A stretch of DNA of 64,000 nucleotides from the NCBI RefSeq assembly GCF_028752835.1, contig NZ_CP087952.1, positions 3,470,501 through 3,534,500 on the forward strand, given 5' to 3'. Under the pieces are notes generated by a model that worked only from the letters and a program-made list of their open reading frames with translations, did not search any database and was not told where the DNA came from. How positions within the stretch are numbered: the stretch's first letter is position 1; every line of letters starts with the position of its first letter. The DNA comes from Desulfosarcina sp. BuS5 (GTDB taxonomy: Bacteria > Desulfobacterota > Desulfobacteria > Desulfobacterales > BuS5). Position numbers and translations under genes: made by a program. This document shows positions 52,587 through 63,217 of the stretch, piece after piece.

Positions 52587-53870
52587 TTAAAATGTGAAGT
52601 TTTGTTTATCAAGATAATTGTTGGATGAGAGTAGAAAACGCCACAGGGGGACAGCTATTATCTCGGTATCATTTGATTTTATAACTGTATCTATCCCTCT
52701 TGTTATTAAAAGCCCTTTACTGGTTTGAGGGAATCGCCTTAAAAATAACTTAAATCCGGAAAACCGTTTGTCTTTCCAGTCAAACGAAGAAAGGTATTTT
52801 ACTTCAATCGGCATGGGTTTTTTAACATTCCCAGTGATAAAATCAACCTCCTTTTGGCTTTCGGCGAAATAGCCACAGTCAATTTGATTTCTTTTCAATT
52901 CCATAAAGACGGCATTCTCCGCCTTTACACCTTCATCAGCCGGACCTGTCAATAATGTCTTTAAACCGGTATCCCAAAGATATATTTTTTTTTGAGCGTA
53001 TACCCTTTCATTATGGGAAGTGGTCCATTTAGCCATTGGCCATACGAGGAAAGCTGATTCAAGGTGAAGTATGTATTCTTTTACGGTATCAACAGAGATT
53101 GAGAGTACCTTGCAAAGCTTGTTAAAACTGGTACGCGACCCGGACGAAGCCGCGATAAGCTTTAAAAGATCTTTTAGAACAAACCCCTTCTTTATCGGAT
53201 AAAGCCTGATAAGATCCCTTGAAAGGATATCCTCAAGGAGATTGCTCATATACTCTATTGACGGGTTGAGTACGTTTTCCGGATAACCTCCAGTCTGAAG
53301 ATATTCCTCGACTCGCTTTTCATACCTGTAATCCTCGCTCAAACTGGGTTTATCCGCTCGAAACAGCATAAATTCTTTGAAGCTGAGAGTATAGACGGTT
53401 GTTATGATCTGTCGCCCTGTGAGACGGTTCCCCTGCTGGGTAAGCAAGGCAGAGGTGGACCCGGTACAGAATATTTTGATATTTTCCATGTCATATATGG
53501 ATTTGAGTTCTAACTCCCAGTTTCTGCTTTCATGGACTTCATCAAGGAAGAAAAATACTTTTTTTCCCCTTTCCCGCATGAATATTTTTCTAAAGTTCCG
53601 AAGGTGTTCTGAAATGGTAATCCCTGCAAAGGAGGGGTGGTCAAGAGCCAGATAAAATATATCGCCCGGAAAAACACCTCTGTTTATAAGATTCCTGACA
53701 AACTGTTTGAATAACGTTGTTTTACCGACACGACGGCTCCCTATGAGTACTTCAATCTGTTTTCTGCCAAGAAAGATATCAAAGCGCTTTAGGTATTCCG
53801 GTCTATTGATTCCAGTATCATAATCTCTTTCTTCCCACCAGGGATTAAGTGCATAATAAGTAGCTTCCAT
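52587..53870 (-). CDS. AAA ATPase with DUF4143-type C-terminal domain
   Basis: The 427-residue cytoplasmic ATPase has Walker A GSRRVGKT (about 43-50) and Walker B VFFFLDEVHE, followed by a sensor-like FCTGSTSALL. The C-terminal part contains EVDFITG..MPIEVKY, the DUF4143 nuclease-like E-D-ExK pattern, here complete. These archaeal/bacterial ATPases are common, often laterally transferred, and of unknown function; links to defence or to mobile elements are speculative. It has its own promoter region with a palindromic operator. No Shine-Dalgarno is evident. Confidence 0.88.
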   Translation of the reverse strand: MEATYYALNPWWEERDYDTGINRPEYLKRFDIFLGRKQIEVLIGSRRVGKTTLFKQFVRNLINRGVFPGDIFYLALDHPSFAGITISEHLRNFRKIFMRERGKKVFFFLDEVHESRNWELELKSIYDMENIKIFCTGSTSALLTQQGNRLTGRQIITTVYTLSFKEFMLFRADKPSLSEDYRYEKRVEEYLQTGGYPENVLNPSIEYMSNLLEDILSRDLIRLYPIKKGFVLKDLLKLIAASSGSRTSFNKLCKVLSISVDTVKEYILHLESAFLVWPMAKWTTSHNERVYAQKKIYLWDTGLKTLLTGPADEGVKAENAVFMELKRNQIDCGYFAESQKEVDFITGNVKKPMPIEVKYLSSFDWKDKRFSGFKLFLRRFPQTSKGLLITRGIDTVIKSNDTEIIAVPLWRFLLSSNNYLDKQNFTF

Positions 53871-53886
53871 CCAATTTTTTTAAACA

Positions 53887-53928
53887 AAATCGAAATTTAT
53901 GTCAATTAGTTTCGATTTAAGTCGAAAC
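53887..53928 (-). promoter_or_regulatory. Palindromic operator and promoter of the DUF4143 ATPase gene
   Basis: GTTTCGA-TTTAAG-TCGAAAC (53909-53928) is a perfect-arm palindrome. A further half-site AATCGAAA lies at 53888-53895. On the minus strand TTGACA with a TAAAAA 17 bp later overlaps this region. The arrangement suits autorepression by an unknown regulator. Confidence 0.55.
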
Positions 53929-54174
53929 TTTTTAGAATATACAGCAAAATTCTTCAATAGATGAAGGCCTGTGATCGCTTAGGATCGAAGATTAAATAAA
54001 TTGGCAGAATTTGCGCCCTAATTTTTTGGCGGATGAAGCCGGCTCTGGAAAAAATGTCGAAGCGGGAATGATTATTTTAGCAAACAGCCCTTGATTTCCC
54101 ATTATTTTGAGCGAGCCATTAAAGACCTGGTCTTCGAAACGACAAGAAATCATCAAAAATAAAGCAGTTATATA
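53929..54174. other. Intergenic region without recognisable gene
   Basis: Six-frame reading gives only short frames with stops. One plus-strand stretch (SHYFERAIKDLVFETTRNHQ, near 54100) could be the end of a dead gene, but I cannot assign it to a family. Confidence 0.4.
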
Positions 54175-54579
54175 CTAATGATGTATTTCTTTACGGTGTT
54201 TTTTGTTTAGTTCCTGGCAACTGGAAAGGGATAGATAAAAAGCACCTATTGTCAGTTCAGCGCAATGCATATGATCTTCAGGTAATGTTTCCAGATAATC
54301 TATAACGTCCTCTGGTGTTATATTCCATGCATCTTCAATGCTTTTACCTTTTGCCAGGAGAGCCACGGTATTGGCACAGGCAGTTGTATTCATGCACCCT
54401 TGAACCTGGAAAGATACGTATTCGATCAAATCGTTTTGGATACTAAGATAAAATTCTACGGTATCACCGCAATCCCCGGTTTTTTTTCCATATCCATCGG
54501 GTTTTGCCAATATTTCCCGGTTATCCGTTTTAAAGGCCATCGCCAAATAATGTGAGGAATGATCCTGCCAGAAATTCAT
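54175..54579 (-). CDS. NifU/IscU-like iron-sulfur cluster scaffold protein
   Basis: The 134-residue product is of the NifU N-terminal type, a cytoplasmic scaffold on which Fe-S clusters are built. The three ligand cysteines are present in KTGDCGDTVEF, GCMNTTACANTVALLAKG and MHCAELTIGAFYLS. Although the frame is open to 54873, MNFWQDHSSHYLAMAF at 54579 matches the start of the delta-proteobacterial subgroup, with a GAGAGTGG upstream. Another in-frame ATG at 54600 is possible. It is divergent from miaA; no nifS/iscS is adjacent. Confidence 0.88.
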   Translation of the reverse strand: MNFWQDHSSHYLAMAFKTDNREILAKPDGYGKKTGDCGDTVEFYLSIQNDLIEYVSFQVQGCMNTTACANTVALLAKGKSIEDAWNITPEDVIDYLETLPEDHMHCAELTIGAFYLSLSSCQELNKKHRKEIHH

Positions 54580-54727
54580 TTTTCCACTCTCGTTGTTCAT
54601 ATTTATAAATGTAATTAAAATTTTTAAAAATAGTTGCTTTGTCTCGACTAAATAGTAATTATAAAAAAAATGCGTATTTTTTTTATACCAATTTATTTTA
54701 AAAACATAAAGAGCTGATAAATATTCT

Positions 54728-55657
54728 GTGAGTTTTATTAAAAAATCAAAAATTGTTGTAATCTGCGGTCCAACCGGCATCGGTAAAACATCATTGGCAA
54801 TTAAAACGGCAAAATTGTTCTCCGGTGAAATTATCAGTGCGGACTCAATGCAGATATACAGATATATGAACATCGGTACTGCTAAACCGACCCTTGCTGA
54901 ACAAACCGCTGTTTTTCATCATATGATTGATATTATTGATCCTGATGAACAGTTTGATGCGGCTGATTTTGCAGCAAAAGCCCGTAATGTAATAGCTGAA
55001 TTGTGTGAAAAAGATATTTTACCCTTTGTGGTGGGTGGAACCGGATTTTATATTAAGGCGCTCCAGCATGGACTATTCCGGGCCAGGCCTGCGGATCAAA
55101 AAATTTTAATAAGGTTAAAAGAGGAGGCCATCAAATTTGGTTCGTCTGCCTTACATTCAAGGTTAGAGGAAATAGATTCGGATGCGGCGCATAAAATTCA
55201 TTGCAACGACACCTTCAGAATTGTACGGGCGCTTGAGACCTTTGAGTCCACAGGTAAAAAAATATCCGAATATCAAAAAGAACATAATTTTGGAGATAAC
55301 CTGTTTGATGTTTTGAAAATCGGCCTTGCAGTAGATAGAAATCGGCTTTATGAACGAATCAACAAAAGAGTCGATCTTATGCTGGAATCCGGCTTTGCTG
55401 ATGAGGTCAAAAACCTGCTTGAGAAAGGGTATAATAAAAATCTGAAGGCCATGCAATCGATTGGTTATCGTCATCTCGTTGAATTTATTAAAGGACAAAG
55501 TTCGTGGGAAAAGACTGTAAGACTCTTTAAGCGGGATACCAGGAGATATGCGAAACGTCAGTTAACATGGTTTAATGCTGATCCGGAAATTATATGGCTG
55601 GATCCTGCTGAAATAGATCAAGCGACAAAATTAATAAAAAAATTTATTGTGGTATAA
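54728..55657 (+). CDS. miaA: tRNA dimethylallyltransferase
   Basis: It adds a dimethylallyl group to A37 of tRNAs reading UNN codons. The P-loop is GPTGIGKTS (14-22); DSMQIYRYMNIGTAKP, VVGGTGFYIKALQHGL, and the C-terminal MQSIGYRHL and KRDTRRYAKRQLTWF follow. The 309-residue length is typical. The start is GTG at 54728. Its 3' end overlaps the convergent radical SAM gene by 14 nt. Confidence 0.95.
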   Translation: MSFIKKSKIVVICGPTGIGKTSLAIKTAKLFSGEIISADSMQIYRYMNIGTAKPTLAEQTAVFHHMIDIIDPDEQFDAADFAAKARNVIAELCEKDILPFVVGGTGFYIKALQHGLFRARPADQKILIRLKEEAIKFGSSALHSRLEEIDSDAAHKIHCNDTFRIVRALETFESTGKKISEYQKEHNFGDNLFDVLKIGLAVDRNRLYERINKRVDLMLESGFADEVKNLLEKGYNKNLKAMQSIGYRHLVEFIKGQSSWEKTVRLFKRDTRRYAKRQLTWFNADPEIIWLDPAEIDQATKLIKKFIVV

Positions 55658-56672
55658 CCTCCTCTTTAAGCATGCAGCAGGCGATCCTGAATTCGGGTGT
55701 GCCGTTTGTCTTATATTCCAGATTGTCGGATTGAATAATCCTGTTCATCACGCAGCCTTCAGGGATATTCAATTTAAACAAATGGCTTTCGTTGATGTTG
55801 CCGGTCTTTATCAGCCTGTTCTCCTTGATCATCATGCTGTGCATGGGGAAATCTTCGCACAATGGGCATCTATAGACCCTGCCGTTGGGGAAAATGAAAT
55901 AATTATCTGCAACCAGGCCTGCGCATTCAAAAGTATCTTCCGGACTTAAAAAAACTTTCGGGTAGGTTACGGTTATTCCGAGGTCTGCTGTTTTTTCAGC
56001 TGCTTCAGGTATAATTTCAGTCCATAACGCGCGCGGGACCTGAATCCCGGTCTTATTAATTTTGGTCCGGTCTGTTGCCGGGAAATCCTTTTTAACCGGA
56101 TTTCCTCTTACACCGATAACCTGGATGAAAAATCTATCAACACCGAGTCTTTCTAAAAGAGGCGGCATCATTTTGAGTTCATCAATATTAAGACTGCTTA
56201 CCGTATAGATAACGCTGGTGTTAAAGCCTTTTTTTACAGCATCCTGGATGCCTGCCATGCATCTGTCATAAGAGCCCTTTCCCCTGATCATGTCATTTGT
56301 TGTTCTTGTTGCGCCATCAATACTGAAACTGAAAAAGTCTATTTCATCAGGCCCGATTTTAGTTAGAATATTATTAAACAGGTATCCGTTTGTATCAACG
56401 GTTATAGAGCTGTAGGCCAGCGAGCGTGCTTTTTTGATTGCCAAAGGAAGATCTGGATGAAGAGTCGGTTCGCCGCCTAAAAGAATCAGATTTGTTTTTT
56501 TGTCTTTTTCGGCAAACAGGTCAAGCCATTCTTCTATTTCAGGTAAAGAAAGGCTGTTTGATCCGTGCTGCTCCCTGTTTATATAGCAGTGAATACACCT
56601 GAGATTACAATCTGTAAGTATGTGAAAGAAAATATTTGAAGATTCTTTAGAAAATGAAACAGTCCTTTTCAT
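55644..56672 (-). CDS. Radical SAM protein with SPASM-like Cys-rich C-terminus
   Basis: The 342-residue protein has CNLRCIHCY (C22, C26, C29) binding the SAM-cleaving [4Fe-4S] cluster. LLGGEPTLHPDL and SFSIDGATRTTNDMIRGKG follow, as in peptide- or cofactor-modifying enzymes. The C-terminus has CAGL, YRCPLCEDFP, CVMN and ACCML cysteines, suggesting auxiliary clusters. No precursor peptide gene is seen nearby, so the substrate is unknown. It overlaps the cyclic-nucleotide-binding gene by 4 nt (ATGA), indicating coupling. Confidence 0.87.
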   Translation of the reverse strand: MKRTVSFSKESSNIFFHILTDCNLRCIHCYINREQHGSNSLSLPEIEEWLDLFAEKDKKTNLILLGGEPTLHPDLPLAIKKARSLAYSSITVDTNGYLFNNILTKIGPDEIDFFSFSIDGATRTTNDMIRGKGSYDRCMAGIQDAVKKGFNTSVIYTVSSLNIDELKMMPPLLERLGVDRFFIQVIGVRGNPVKKDFPATDRTKINKTGIQVPRALWTEIIPEAAEKTADLGITVTYPKVFLSPEDTFECAGLVADNYFIFPNGRVYRCPLCEDFPMHSMMIKENRLIKTGNINESHLFKLNIPEGCVMNRIIQSDNLEYKTNGTPEFRIACCMLKEEVIPQ

Positions 56673-57181
56673 GACATTTTCAGCTTATTTGTTTCTATTA
56701 CCTTCATGGCATTAACAAGCTCTTCATTGGTTAAGCGTAAACGGATCGACATATATTCAGCAAAAATTCTATATAAAAGCAGCAGAAAATCCAGTTTTTC
56801 GTCCCGCGTTCCTTCAGTGGAGAGTCTTTTTTTGGTGGAGGTATCCACTGCCAGGCAAATAGTCTTGCCGGCCGCATAAACTGACGCTGACCTGCTTAAA
56901 CTGTCAACGATTCTCATTTCCCCGAAGATTTCTCCCTTTTGGGATATTGTGGCAATGCTTTTTCCCTCTTTAACTATCCTTATTTTACCGGAAAGAAGAA
57001 AATATAGCCACGGGTCTAAATCACCCTCTTCGATAAGAAGCTCACCATCCTTATATTCCCTGATTTTGCTGAGCCTGAGGAGTTTGCCAAGATTGGAAGT
57101 TTCAAAATGTCTTAAAGCCGGAATAGTCAAAAGTTTTTGAATATTCTGAATATTATCTTTAAGGTATTTGGATTCAAGCAT
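56669..57181 (-). CDS. Cyclic-nucleotide-binding (cNMP) domain protein without HTH
   Basis: A 170-residue, single cNMP-binding fold (IREYKDGELLIEEGDLDPWL, then LLSGKIRIVKEGKSIATI and GEIFGEMRIVDSLSRSASV as the phosphate-binding cassette). The arginine usual in that cassette is present as SLSRSASV. No helix-turn-helix follows, so it is not a Crp-type regulator. It may regulate or scaffold the coupled radical SAM enzyme. AGGAGA lies just upstream of the ATG. Confidence 0.85.
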   Translation of the reverse strand: MLESKYLKDNIQNIQKLLTIPALRHFETSNLGKLLRLSKIREYKDGELLIEEGDLDPWLYFLLSGKIRIVKEGKSIATISQKGEIFGEMRIVDSLSRSASVYAAGKTICLAVDTSTKKRLSTEGTRDEKLDFLLLLYRIFAEYMSIRLRLTNEELVNAMKVIETNKLKMS

Positions 57182-57219
57182 ATGTTGTCTCCTTTGGTTA
57201 GAAACGAGGACGAAGCAAC

Positions 57220-58641
57220 CTAATCTTTTTCAAGATAATCCTCAAGACAATTTTTGGACAGCTTATTATCAAAATCTACCGGATAACAGCCGTCAAAGCA
57301 GGCTTTACAGAAATTATCTTCCGGATGATCGACTCCGGTTGATGCAAGCAGACCTTCAAGGCTGAGATAATGCAGCGAATCTAAACCAAGAAAATCTTGC
57401 AGCTCTTTCTCTGACTTGCTTGCAGCAATCAATTCTCCCCTTGTGGAAAAATCGATTCCATAATGACACGGGAACCTGTGCGGCGGTCCGCTGACTCTGA
57501 GATGTATTTTTTTTACTCCAAGTTCCCGCAGTGCCTTGACCCTGGTTCGCACGGTTGTCCCTCTTATTATTGAATCTTCAATTATAATAATATCTTTTCC
57601 TTTTAAAAGATCTTTTACGGGATTCAACTTTACCCTTACTGCAAAATCGCGCATGCTCTGTGTCGGCTGTATGAATGTTCTGCCCACATAATGGTTGCGT
57701 ATCATTGCCATTTCAAATGGTATACCTGTCTCTTCGGCATAACCTATAGCAGCATAGGTTCCGGAGTCCGGAAACGGCATCACAAGATCCGCATCCACAT
57801 GGGATTCCTGCGCCAGGCGTTTTCCGTGTGCTTTTCTGATTTGATAAAGACTTTTTCCGAACATTATACTATCCGGCCTTGCAAAATAAATAAGCTCGAA
57901 TATACAGAATGACCGTTTTACGCTGTTAAAAGGTTTTATAGATTTTATCCCGTCCTGGCCAATGATTACTATTTCACCAGAGTCCAGCTCCCTTATAAAA
58001 TCGGCCTGGACCAGATCAAGGGCACATGTTTCCGATGCCAGGATATAATGGCCGTTTAGTTTGCCAAGGCATAAAGGCCTGAACCCATTGGGGCCTTTGA
58101 TTCCTATAAGTTCTCCCCGGCTTGTAAGCCATACAAAAGAGAATGCTCCTTTTAGCCTGGAAATTGTTTCAATAAGCGCTTTTTCAAATCCATACCCCAA
58201 ATTTTTAACAAAAAGGTGCAAAAGAACTTCACTATCCATTGTGGTTTGAAAAATGGAACCTGCTTCCTCAAGCTCATTTTTTAATATATGAGCATTAACC
58301 AGGTTGCCGTTATGAGCTATTGCATACGATCTTTTTCTGTAACGTATGAAAAAAGGTTGTGCATTTGAAATTACCGAATTTCCTGTGGTTGAATATCGAA
58401 CATGCCCGATGGCGCTGTTGCCTGTAAGTTTCTCCAGATATTCCGTTTTAAAAATATCAGGCACGAGCCCCATACCCTTGTGGGTGATGATATTATCATT
58501 GTGCGCTACTGAAATACCTGCGCTTTCCTGCCCCCTGTGTTGCAAGGCGTACAAACCGAAATAGGTTAATTTTGCCGCATCCGGGTGCCCATGGATTCCA
58601 AAGAGGCCGCAAGCCTCTCGCGGCTTTTCTGAAAAATTCAT
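57220..58641 (-). CDS. purF: Amidophosphoribosyltransferase
   Basis: The first step of purine synthesis: PRPP plus glutamine gives phosphoribosylamine. The 473-residue protein begins with a 10-residue propeptide before the catalytic C11 (CGLFGIHGH), so maturation by self-cleavage is expected. The glutaminase LQHRGQESAGIS and the PRPP loop IIEDSIIRGTT are present. Cysteines in FCIFELIYFARPD, FPCHYGID and FCKACF fit the [4Fe-4S] type of Bacillus PurF. It is 3 nt after carB, thus co-transcribed with pyrimidine genes. Confidence 0.96.
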   Translation of the reverse strand: MNFSEKPREACGLFGIHGHPDAAKLTYFGLYALQHRGQESAGISVAHNDNIITHKGMGLVPDIFKTEYLEKLTGNSAIGHVRYSTTGNSVISNAQPFFIRYRKRSYAIAHNGNLVNAHILKNELEEAGSIFQTTMDSEVLLHLFVKNLGYGFEKALIETISRLKGAFSFVWLTSRGELIGIKGPNGFRPLCLGKLNGHYILASETCALDLVQADFIRELDSGEIVIIGQDGIKSIKPFNSVKRSFCIFELIYFARPDSIMFGKSLYQIRKAHGKRLAQESHVDADLVMPFPDSGTYAAIGYAEETGIPFEMAMIRNHYVGRTFIQPTQSMRDFAVRVKLNPVKDLLKGKDIIIIEDSIIRGTTVRTRVKALRELGVKKIHLRVSGPPHRFPCHYGIDFSTRGELIAASKSEKELQDFLGLDSLHYLSLEGLLASTGVDHPEDNFCKACFDGCYPVDFDNKLSKNCLEDYLEKD

Positions 58642-58644
58642 ACC

Positions 58645-61600
58645 TTATTTATTATACTCCTGAATTGTTTTTACTGTGAGCTTTTGATTTTTCAGGGCGG
58701 CAATACCTTTACACATGGCTATACCTCCTGCAATAGTAGTTGCATAGGGTATTTTATATTTTATTGCAGCCTGCCGTATATCAAACCCATCGCGCTTTTT
58801 GGCGCCTCCCGACCCGGTGTTGATTATAAGCTGAATCTCTCCGTTTTTAACGGCATCAACAACATGCGGTCTTCCAAGCGAAACCTTGTTGATCGCTTTG
58901 CTTTCTATGCCGTTATCTTTGAAAAAAGACCATGTCCCCCTTGTTGCCATGATTTTAAATCCGAGCTTTACAAAATTATGCGCGGCAGGAAGCATAGCCT
59001 TTTTGTCACGTTTCTGAACACTGATAAATATAGTTCCGGTTACAGGAAGATGGATCCCTGCCCCTGCCTGGGCTTTTGCGTATGCAGCGCCAAATTCGTA
59101 ATCAATCCCCATAACTTCACCGGTTGATTTCATTTCCGGACCAAGCAGGGTATCTACGTCAGGGAACTTGTCAAACGGCAGAACAGCCTCTTTTACAGAG
59201 ATATGCTCCGGGACTATCTCATGGGTTAATCCTAATTCTTCAAGCGTAAGTCCCAGCATAATTTTAGTTGCTAATTTGGCAAATGGAATGCCGGTAGCCT
59301 TGCTGACAAAGGGAATGGTTCTGGATGCTCTTGGATTCACCTCAATCACAAACAGTTTGTCGTTTTTTATAGCATACTGTACATTCATAAGGCCGATCAC
59401 ATTTAATTCCTGAGCCATTGCCCTCGTGGCTTGCGATATTTCCGCAAGCATATTTTTTTTAATACTGTAAGGCGGCAGAACGCAGGCCGAATCACCAGAG
59501 TGCACGCCGGCCTCTTCAATATGCTCCATAATGCCTGCGATAATTGTTCTTTTTCCGTCTGAAATTGCATCAACATCAATTTCCACAGCATCTTCCAGGA
59601 ACTTGTCAATCAGAACCGGGTGTTCAGGAGAAGCGTCAAGCGCGAGCAGCGTAAAGTTTTTCAATTCAGCGCTGTCATATACTATTTTCATGGCTCTTCC
59701 GCCAAGCACATACGAAGGCCTTACAATAACCGGGAATCCTATTTTCTCCGCCGCTTTCTCCGCACCCTCCACGCTCATAGCCGTGCCGTTCGGCGGTTGC
59801 ACAAGGCCTAATTTGTTTAACATGCACTGAAACAGCTCCCTGTCTTCCGCCCTGTCTATACTATCCGGCTGGGTTCCAAGAATCTTGATCCCGGCTTTAA
59901 ATAATCCGGAGGAAAGATTAAGCGGGGTTTGCCCTCCAAATTGAACAATCACGCCCATCGGCTTTTCAATTTCAACAATATGGAGCACATCTTCTTTGGT
60001 TAGCGGTTCAAAATAGAGCTTATCCGAGGTGTCATAATCCGTGCTGACTGTTTCAGGGTTACTGTTAACCATTATGCTCTCTACGGCTTCTTCTTTAAGC
60101 GCAAAAGAAGCATGAACGCAGCAATAATCAAATTCTATGCCCTGTCCGATTCTATTAGGACCGCCGCCGAGAATCATTACCTTCTTTTTTTCTGAAATCC
60201 TGGCCTCATTTTCTTCTTCATAAGTGGAATAATAATAAGGAGTGGCAGCCTTGAATTCGGCCGAACAGGTATCAACAAGTTTATATACCGGTATAATTCC
60301 CTTTTCAGTGCGTTCCCTTTTAATTTGCTCTTCATCAGTTCCAGTCAAACAAGCGATCTGCACATCGGAAAAGCCAAAAGCCTTGGCCTGTTCCAGTTTT
60401 GCAGTTGACAGTTCCGGGCCGGTTTTTTTTAAATCTTCTTCGAGTTCTGTTATCTGTTTCAATTGATACAGAAACCATGGGTCAATACCGGTTAATTTAT
60501 AAATAAAATCAATATCCATGCCGCTGAGAATAGCATATCGGAGATAAAAAAGTCTCTCGGAATTAGGTGTTGCCAATTTTTTTTTAATTTCAGCGCTCGG
60601 ATGTTTATCTTTTTCCGCTTGCAGCATTTCAGAGTTATCTTTCCCATCAGCGCCGAAGCCATACCTGCCGATCTCCAACGACCTGATCCCTTTTTGTAAA
60701 GCCTCTTTAAAAGTTCTGCCGATTGCCATGGTTTCCCCTACTGATTTCATGGCTGTCGTAAGATAATCTTCAGTTTCCGGAAATTTTTCAAATGTCCAGC
60801 GCGGTATTTTGATTACACAATAGTCAAGTACCGGCTCAAAGGATGCAAAGGTCTCGCCGGTTATATCATTCGGAATCTCATCAAGTGTGTATCCCACAGC
60901 AAGTTTGGCTGCAATCTTGGCAATCGGATATCCTGTAGCCTTGGATGCCAAAGCGGAACTTCTTGAGACTCTGGGATTCATTTCAACCACAATCATTTCG
61001 CCTGTTTTAGGGTTAACGGCAAACTGTACATTGGAACCGCCCGTGTCGACCCCCATTTCACGCATAATCGCAATGGAGGCATTCCGCATTTCCTGAAATT
61101 CCTTATCCGTTAAGGTCTGAGCAGGAGCCACGGTTATGCTGTCTCCGGTATGAACGCCCATAGGGTCCATATTCTCTATGGAACATATAATTACAACATT
61201 ATCGTTATTATCCCGCATAACTTCGAGTTCATATTCTTTCCATCCAAGGACAGACTCTTCCAGCATGACTTGCCCTATAAGGCTTGCCTCCAGACCTGCT
61301 TTACTGAGAACCTCCAGTTCTTCTGCATTATATGCCACCCCTCCGCCTGTACCTCCAAGGGTGAAGCTGGGACGGACAATAATAGGAAAGCCGAGTTGAC
61401 CCGCTATCGAGCTGACATTTTCCATGTTCACAGCTATACCGCTTTTTGGAATTCTAAGGCCGATTCTCCGCATTGCTTCCCGAAAAAGGTCCCTGTCTTC
61501 AGCTTTATTAATTGCCTCAAAAGATGCCCCTATCATCTCAACCCCATATTTTTCCAGGACACCCATTTTATATACTTCTACAGCAGTATTCAATCCGGTT

Positions 61601-61878
61601 TGCCCACCCAGAGTAGGCAAAAGCGCGTCCGGTCTCTCGCGCTCTATAATCTTGACGACTGCGCGAGGCGTTACAGGCTCTATATATGTTCTATCAGCCA
61701 TTTCAGGATCAGTCATAATAGTAGCAGGATTACTGTTAACCAGGACAATTTCATATCCTTCTTCACGCAGGGCTTTACATGCCTGTGTGCCTGAATAATC
61801 AAATTCGCAAGCCTGGCTGATGATAATCGGTCCTGCTCCTATGATCAAAATTTTGTTTATATCTGTTCGTTTCGGCAT
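58645..61878 (-). CDS. carB: Carbamoyl-phosphate synthase large subunit
   Basis: It makes carbamoyl phosphate from bicarbonate, ammonia (from CarA) and 2 ATP for arginine and pyrimidine synthesis. At 1077 residues it is full length, with two tandem ATP-grasp synthetase halves. The first has [20 protein letters not shown], the second [20 protein letters not shown]. An allosteric MGS-like domain at the end ([17 protein letters not shown]) follows. The gap to carA is 12 nt. Confidence 0.97.
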   Translation of the reverse strand: MPKRTDINKILIIGAGPIIISQACEFDYSGTQACKALREEGYEIVLVNSNPATIMTDPEMADRTYIEPVTPRAVVKIIERERPDALLPTLGGQTGLNTAVEVYKMGVLEKYGVEMIGASFEAINKAEDRDLFREAMRRIGLRIPKSGIAVNMENVSSIAGQLGFPIIVRPSFTLGGTGGGVAYNAEELEVLSKAGLEASLIGQVMLEESVLGWKEYELEVMRDNNDNVVIICSIENMDPMGVHTGDSITVAPAQTLTDKEFQEMRNASIAIMREMGVDTGGSNVQFAVNPKTGEMIVVEMNPRVSRSSALASKATGYPIAKIAAKLAVGYTLDEIPNDITGETFASFEPVLDYCVIKIPRWTFEKFPETEDYLTTAMKSVGETMAIGRTFKEALQKGIRSLEIGRYGFGADGKDNSEMLQAEKDKHPSAEIKKKLATPNSERLFYLRYAILSGMDIDFIYKLTGIDPWFLYQLKQITELEEDLKKTGPELSTAKLEQAKAFGFSDVQIACLTGTDEEQIKRERTEKGIIPVYKLVDTCSAEFKAATPYYYSTYEEENEARISEKKKVMILGGGPNRIGQGIEFDYCCVHASFALKEEAVESIMVNSNPETVSTDYDTSDKLYFEPLTKEDVLHIVEIEKPMGVIVQFGGQTPLNLSSGLFKAGIKILGTQPDSIDRAEDRELFQCMLNKLGLVQPPNGTAMSVEGAEKAAEKIGFPVIVRPSYVLGGRAMKIVYDSAELKNFTLLALDASPEHPVLIDKFLEDAVEIDVDAISDGKRTIIAGIMEHIEEAGVHSGDSACVLPPYSIKKNMLAEISQATRAMAQELNVIGLMNVQYAIKNDKLFVIEVNPRASRTIPFVSKATGIPFAKLATKIMLGLTLEELGLTHEIVPEHISVKEAVLPFDKFPDVDTLLGPEMKSTGEVMGIDYEFGAAYAKAQAGAGIHLPVTGTIFISVQKRDKKAMLPAAHNFVKLGFKIMATRGTWSFFKDNGIESKAINKVSLGRPHVVDAVKNGEIQLIINTGSGGAKKRDGFDIRQAAIKYKIPYATTIAGGIAMCKGIAALKNQKLTVKTIQEYNK

Positions 61879-61890
61879 AGTTTATATTAG

Positions 61891-63042
61891 TCAAGCCTTT
61901 ATTCTTCTTACAAAATTATTAAAAAAGTATCTGGCATCATGGGGCCCTGGAGAGGCTTCGGGGTGATATTGCACCGCCTGCAGGGGAAGCTCTTTATGTT
62001 TGAAACCTTCAACAGTATTGTCATTTAAATTCAGATGAGTAATTTCAATATTCAGATTGTTGAGACTCCCAGGACTAAGTGCAAATCCGTGGTTTTGGGA
62101 CGTGATTTCTATTTTTCTTGTTATAAGATTCTTAACAGGCTGGTTTGCGCCGCGATGCCCGAACTTTAATTTAAATGTTTTGCCTCCCAGGGCCAGCCCC
62201 AGTATTTGCAAACCAAGGCAGATTCCAAATATTGGTCTGTACCCTATAAGTTCTTTGATGGTATTGATTGCATATCTTACAGGTTCAGGATCACCAGGGC
62301 CGTTTGATAAAAATATTCCATCAGGTCCTATGGTTTTCACAACATCTGCTGTCGTTGCAGCCGGCACCACTATCAAATCGCATCCTGCAATTTCAAGGCA
62401 TCTTAAAATATTAAATTTCACACCGTAATCAAAGACAACGATCCTCTTTTTTTCGTGACTTTTTTCCCACAATTTGCCGTTAATCTCTAAATCCTGTTCA
62501 GGCACGGCTACTTTTTCCCCCTCAACCCAGCGGTATGCTGAATCGGTTGTAACTTCCTTTACCAGATCCTGTCCTGCCATGTCAGGGATCTCTTTTGCTT
62601 TTTGAACGCATGATGCAGGGTCAAGGTCTTCAGTAGAAATAAAAGCCCGCATAGCTCCTGCATTCCTTATATGCCTGGTAAGAGCTCGTGTGTCCAGATC
62701 TTCTATGCCTAGCACACTGTGTTGATTATTCCCCGAATTTTTTAAATATTCCGACAAAGATGCTGTTGATCTGAAATTACTCGGATAATTTTGATATTCT
62801 CTGGTTAAAAAGGCTGATACCTGAATCCGGTCCGACTCCACATCTTCATTATTCGTACCATAATTTCCTATTAGAGGATAGGTCATGGTAACCATCTGCT
62901 TTTTATAGGAGGGATCTGTTAATATCTCCTGGTATCCCGTCATCCCGGTATTAAAAACAACTTCGCCTGATGCTTCGCCGGCCCCGGTAAAGGATTTGCC
63001 TTTAAAAGTACGACCATCCTCAAGTGCTAATATAGCTTTCAT
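61891..63042 (-). CDS. carA: Carbamoyl-phosphate synthase small subunit (glutaminase)
   Basis: The 383-residue glutaminase supplies ammonia to CarB. The N-terminal domain has LEDGRTFKGKSFTGAGEASG and EVVFNTGMTGYQEILTDPSY. The class I amidotransferase domain has GPGDPE, GICLGLQILGLALGG with the catalytic Cys, and YHPEASPGPHD with the His/Glu pair. It heads carA-carB-purF and probably the two downstream genes. No attenuator or PyrR site is recognisable in its short leader. Confidence 0.97.
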   Translation of the reverse strand: MKAILALEDGRTFKGKSFTGAGEASGEVVFNTGMTGYQEILTDPSYKKQMVTMTYPLIGNYGTNNEDVESDRIQVSAFLTREYQNYPSNFRSTASLSEYLKNSGNNQHSVLGIEDLDTRALTRHIRNAGAMRAFISTEDLDPASCVQKAKEIPDMAGQDLVKEVTTDSAYRWVEGEKVAVPEQDLEINGKLWEKSHEKKRIVVFDYGVKFNILRCLEIAGCDLIVVPAATTADVVKTIGPDGIFLSNGPGDPEPVRYAINTIKELIGYRPIFGICLGLQILGLALGGKTFKLKFGHRGANQPVKNLITRKIEITSQNHGFALSPGSLNNLNIEITHLNLNDNTVEGFKHKELPLQAVQYHPEASPGPHDARYFFNNFVRRIKA

Positions 63043-63165
63043 TATTTAGCTCGCGTTGTTATTGTAAAATTATTTTTTTATTGTGCATGTATGTTGAAAA
63101 CTAGCTATTCTATTAAATTAATACTGCCTGTGCAATAAAATTCTTGACAAAAATTTCATTTCATA

Positions 63166-63191
63166 ACAGATAGAGATTTTGTTCTATCTGT
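63166..63191. promoter_or_regulatory. Hairpin in the EF-G leader
   Basis: ACAGATAGA (63166-63174) and TCTATCTGT (63183-63191) form a perfect 9-bp stem with an 8-nt loop, about 27 nt before the EF-G ATG. TTGACA (63144-63149) lies just upstream. It may be an operator or an mRNA structure. Confidence 0.45.
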
Positions 63192-63217
63192 CAGCATAAA
63201 AAGGGTTTGGATCGGCT

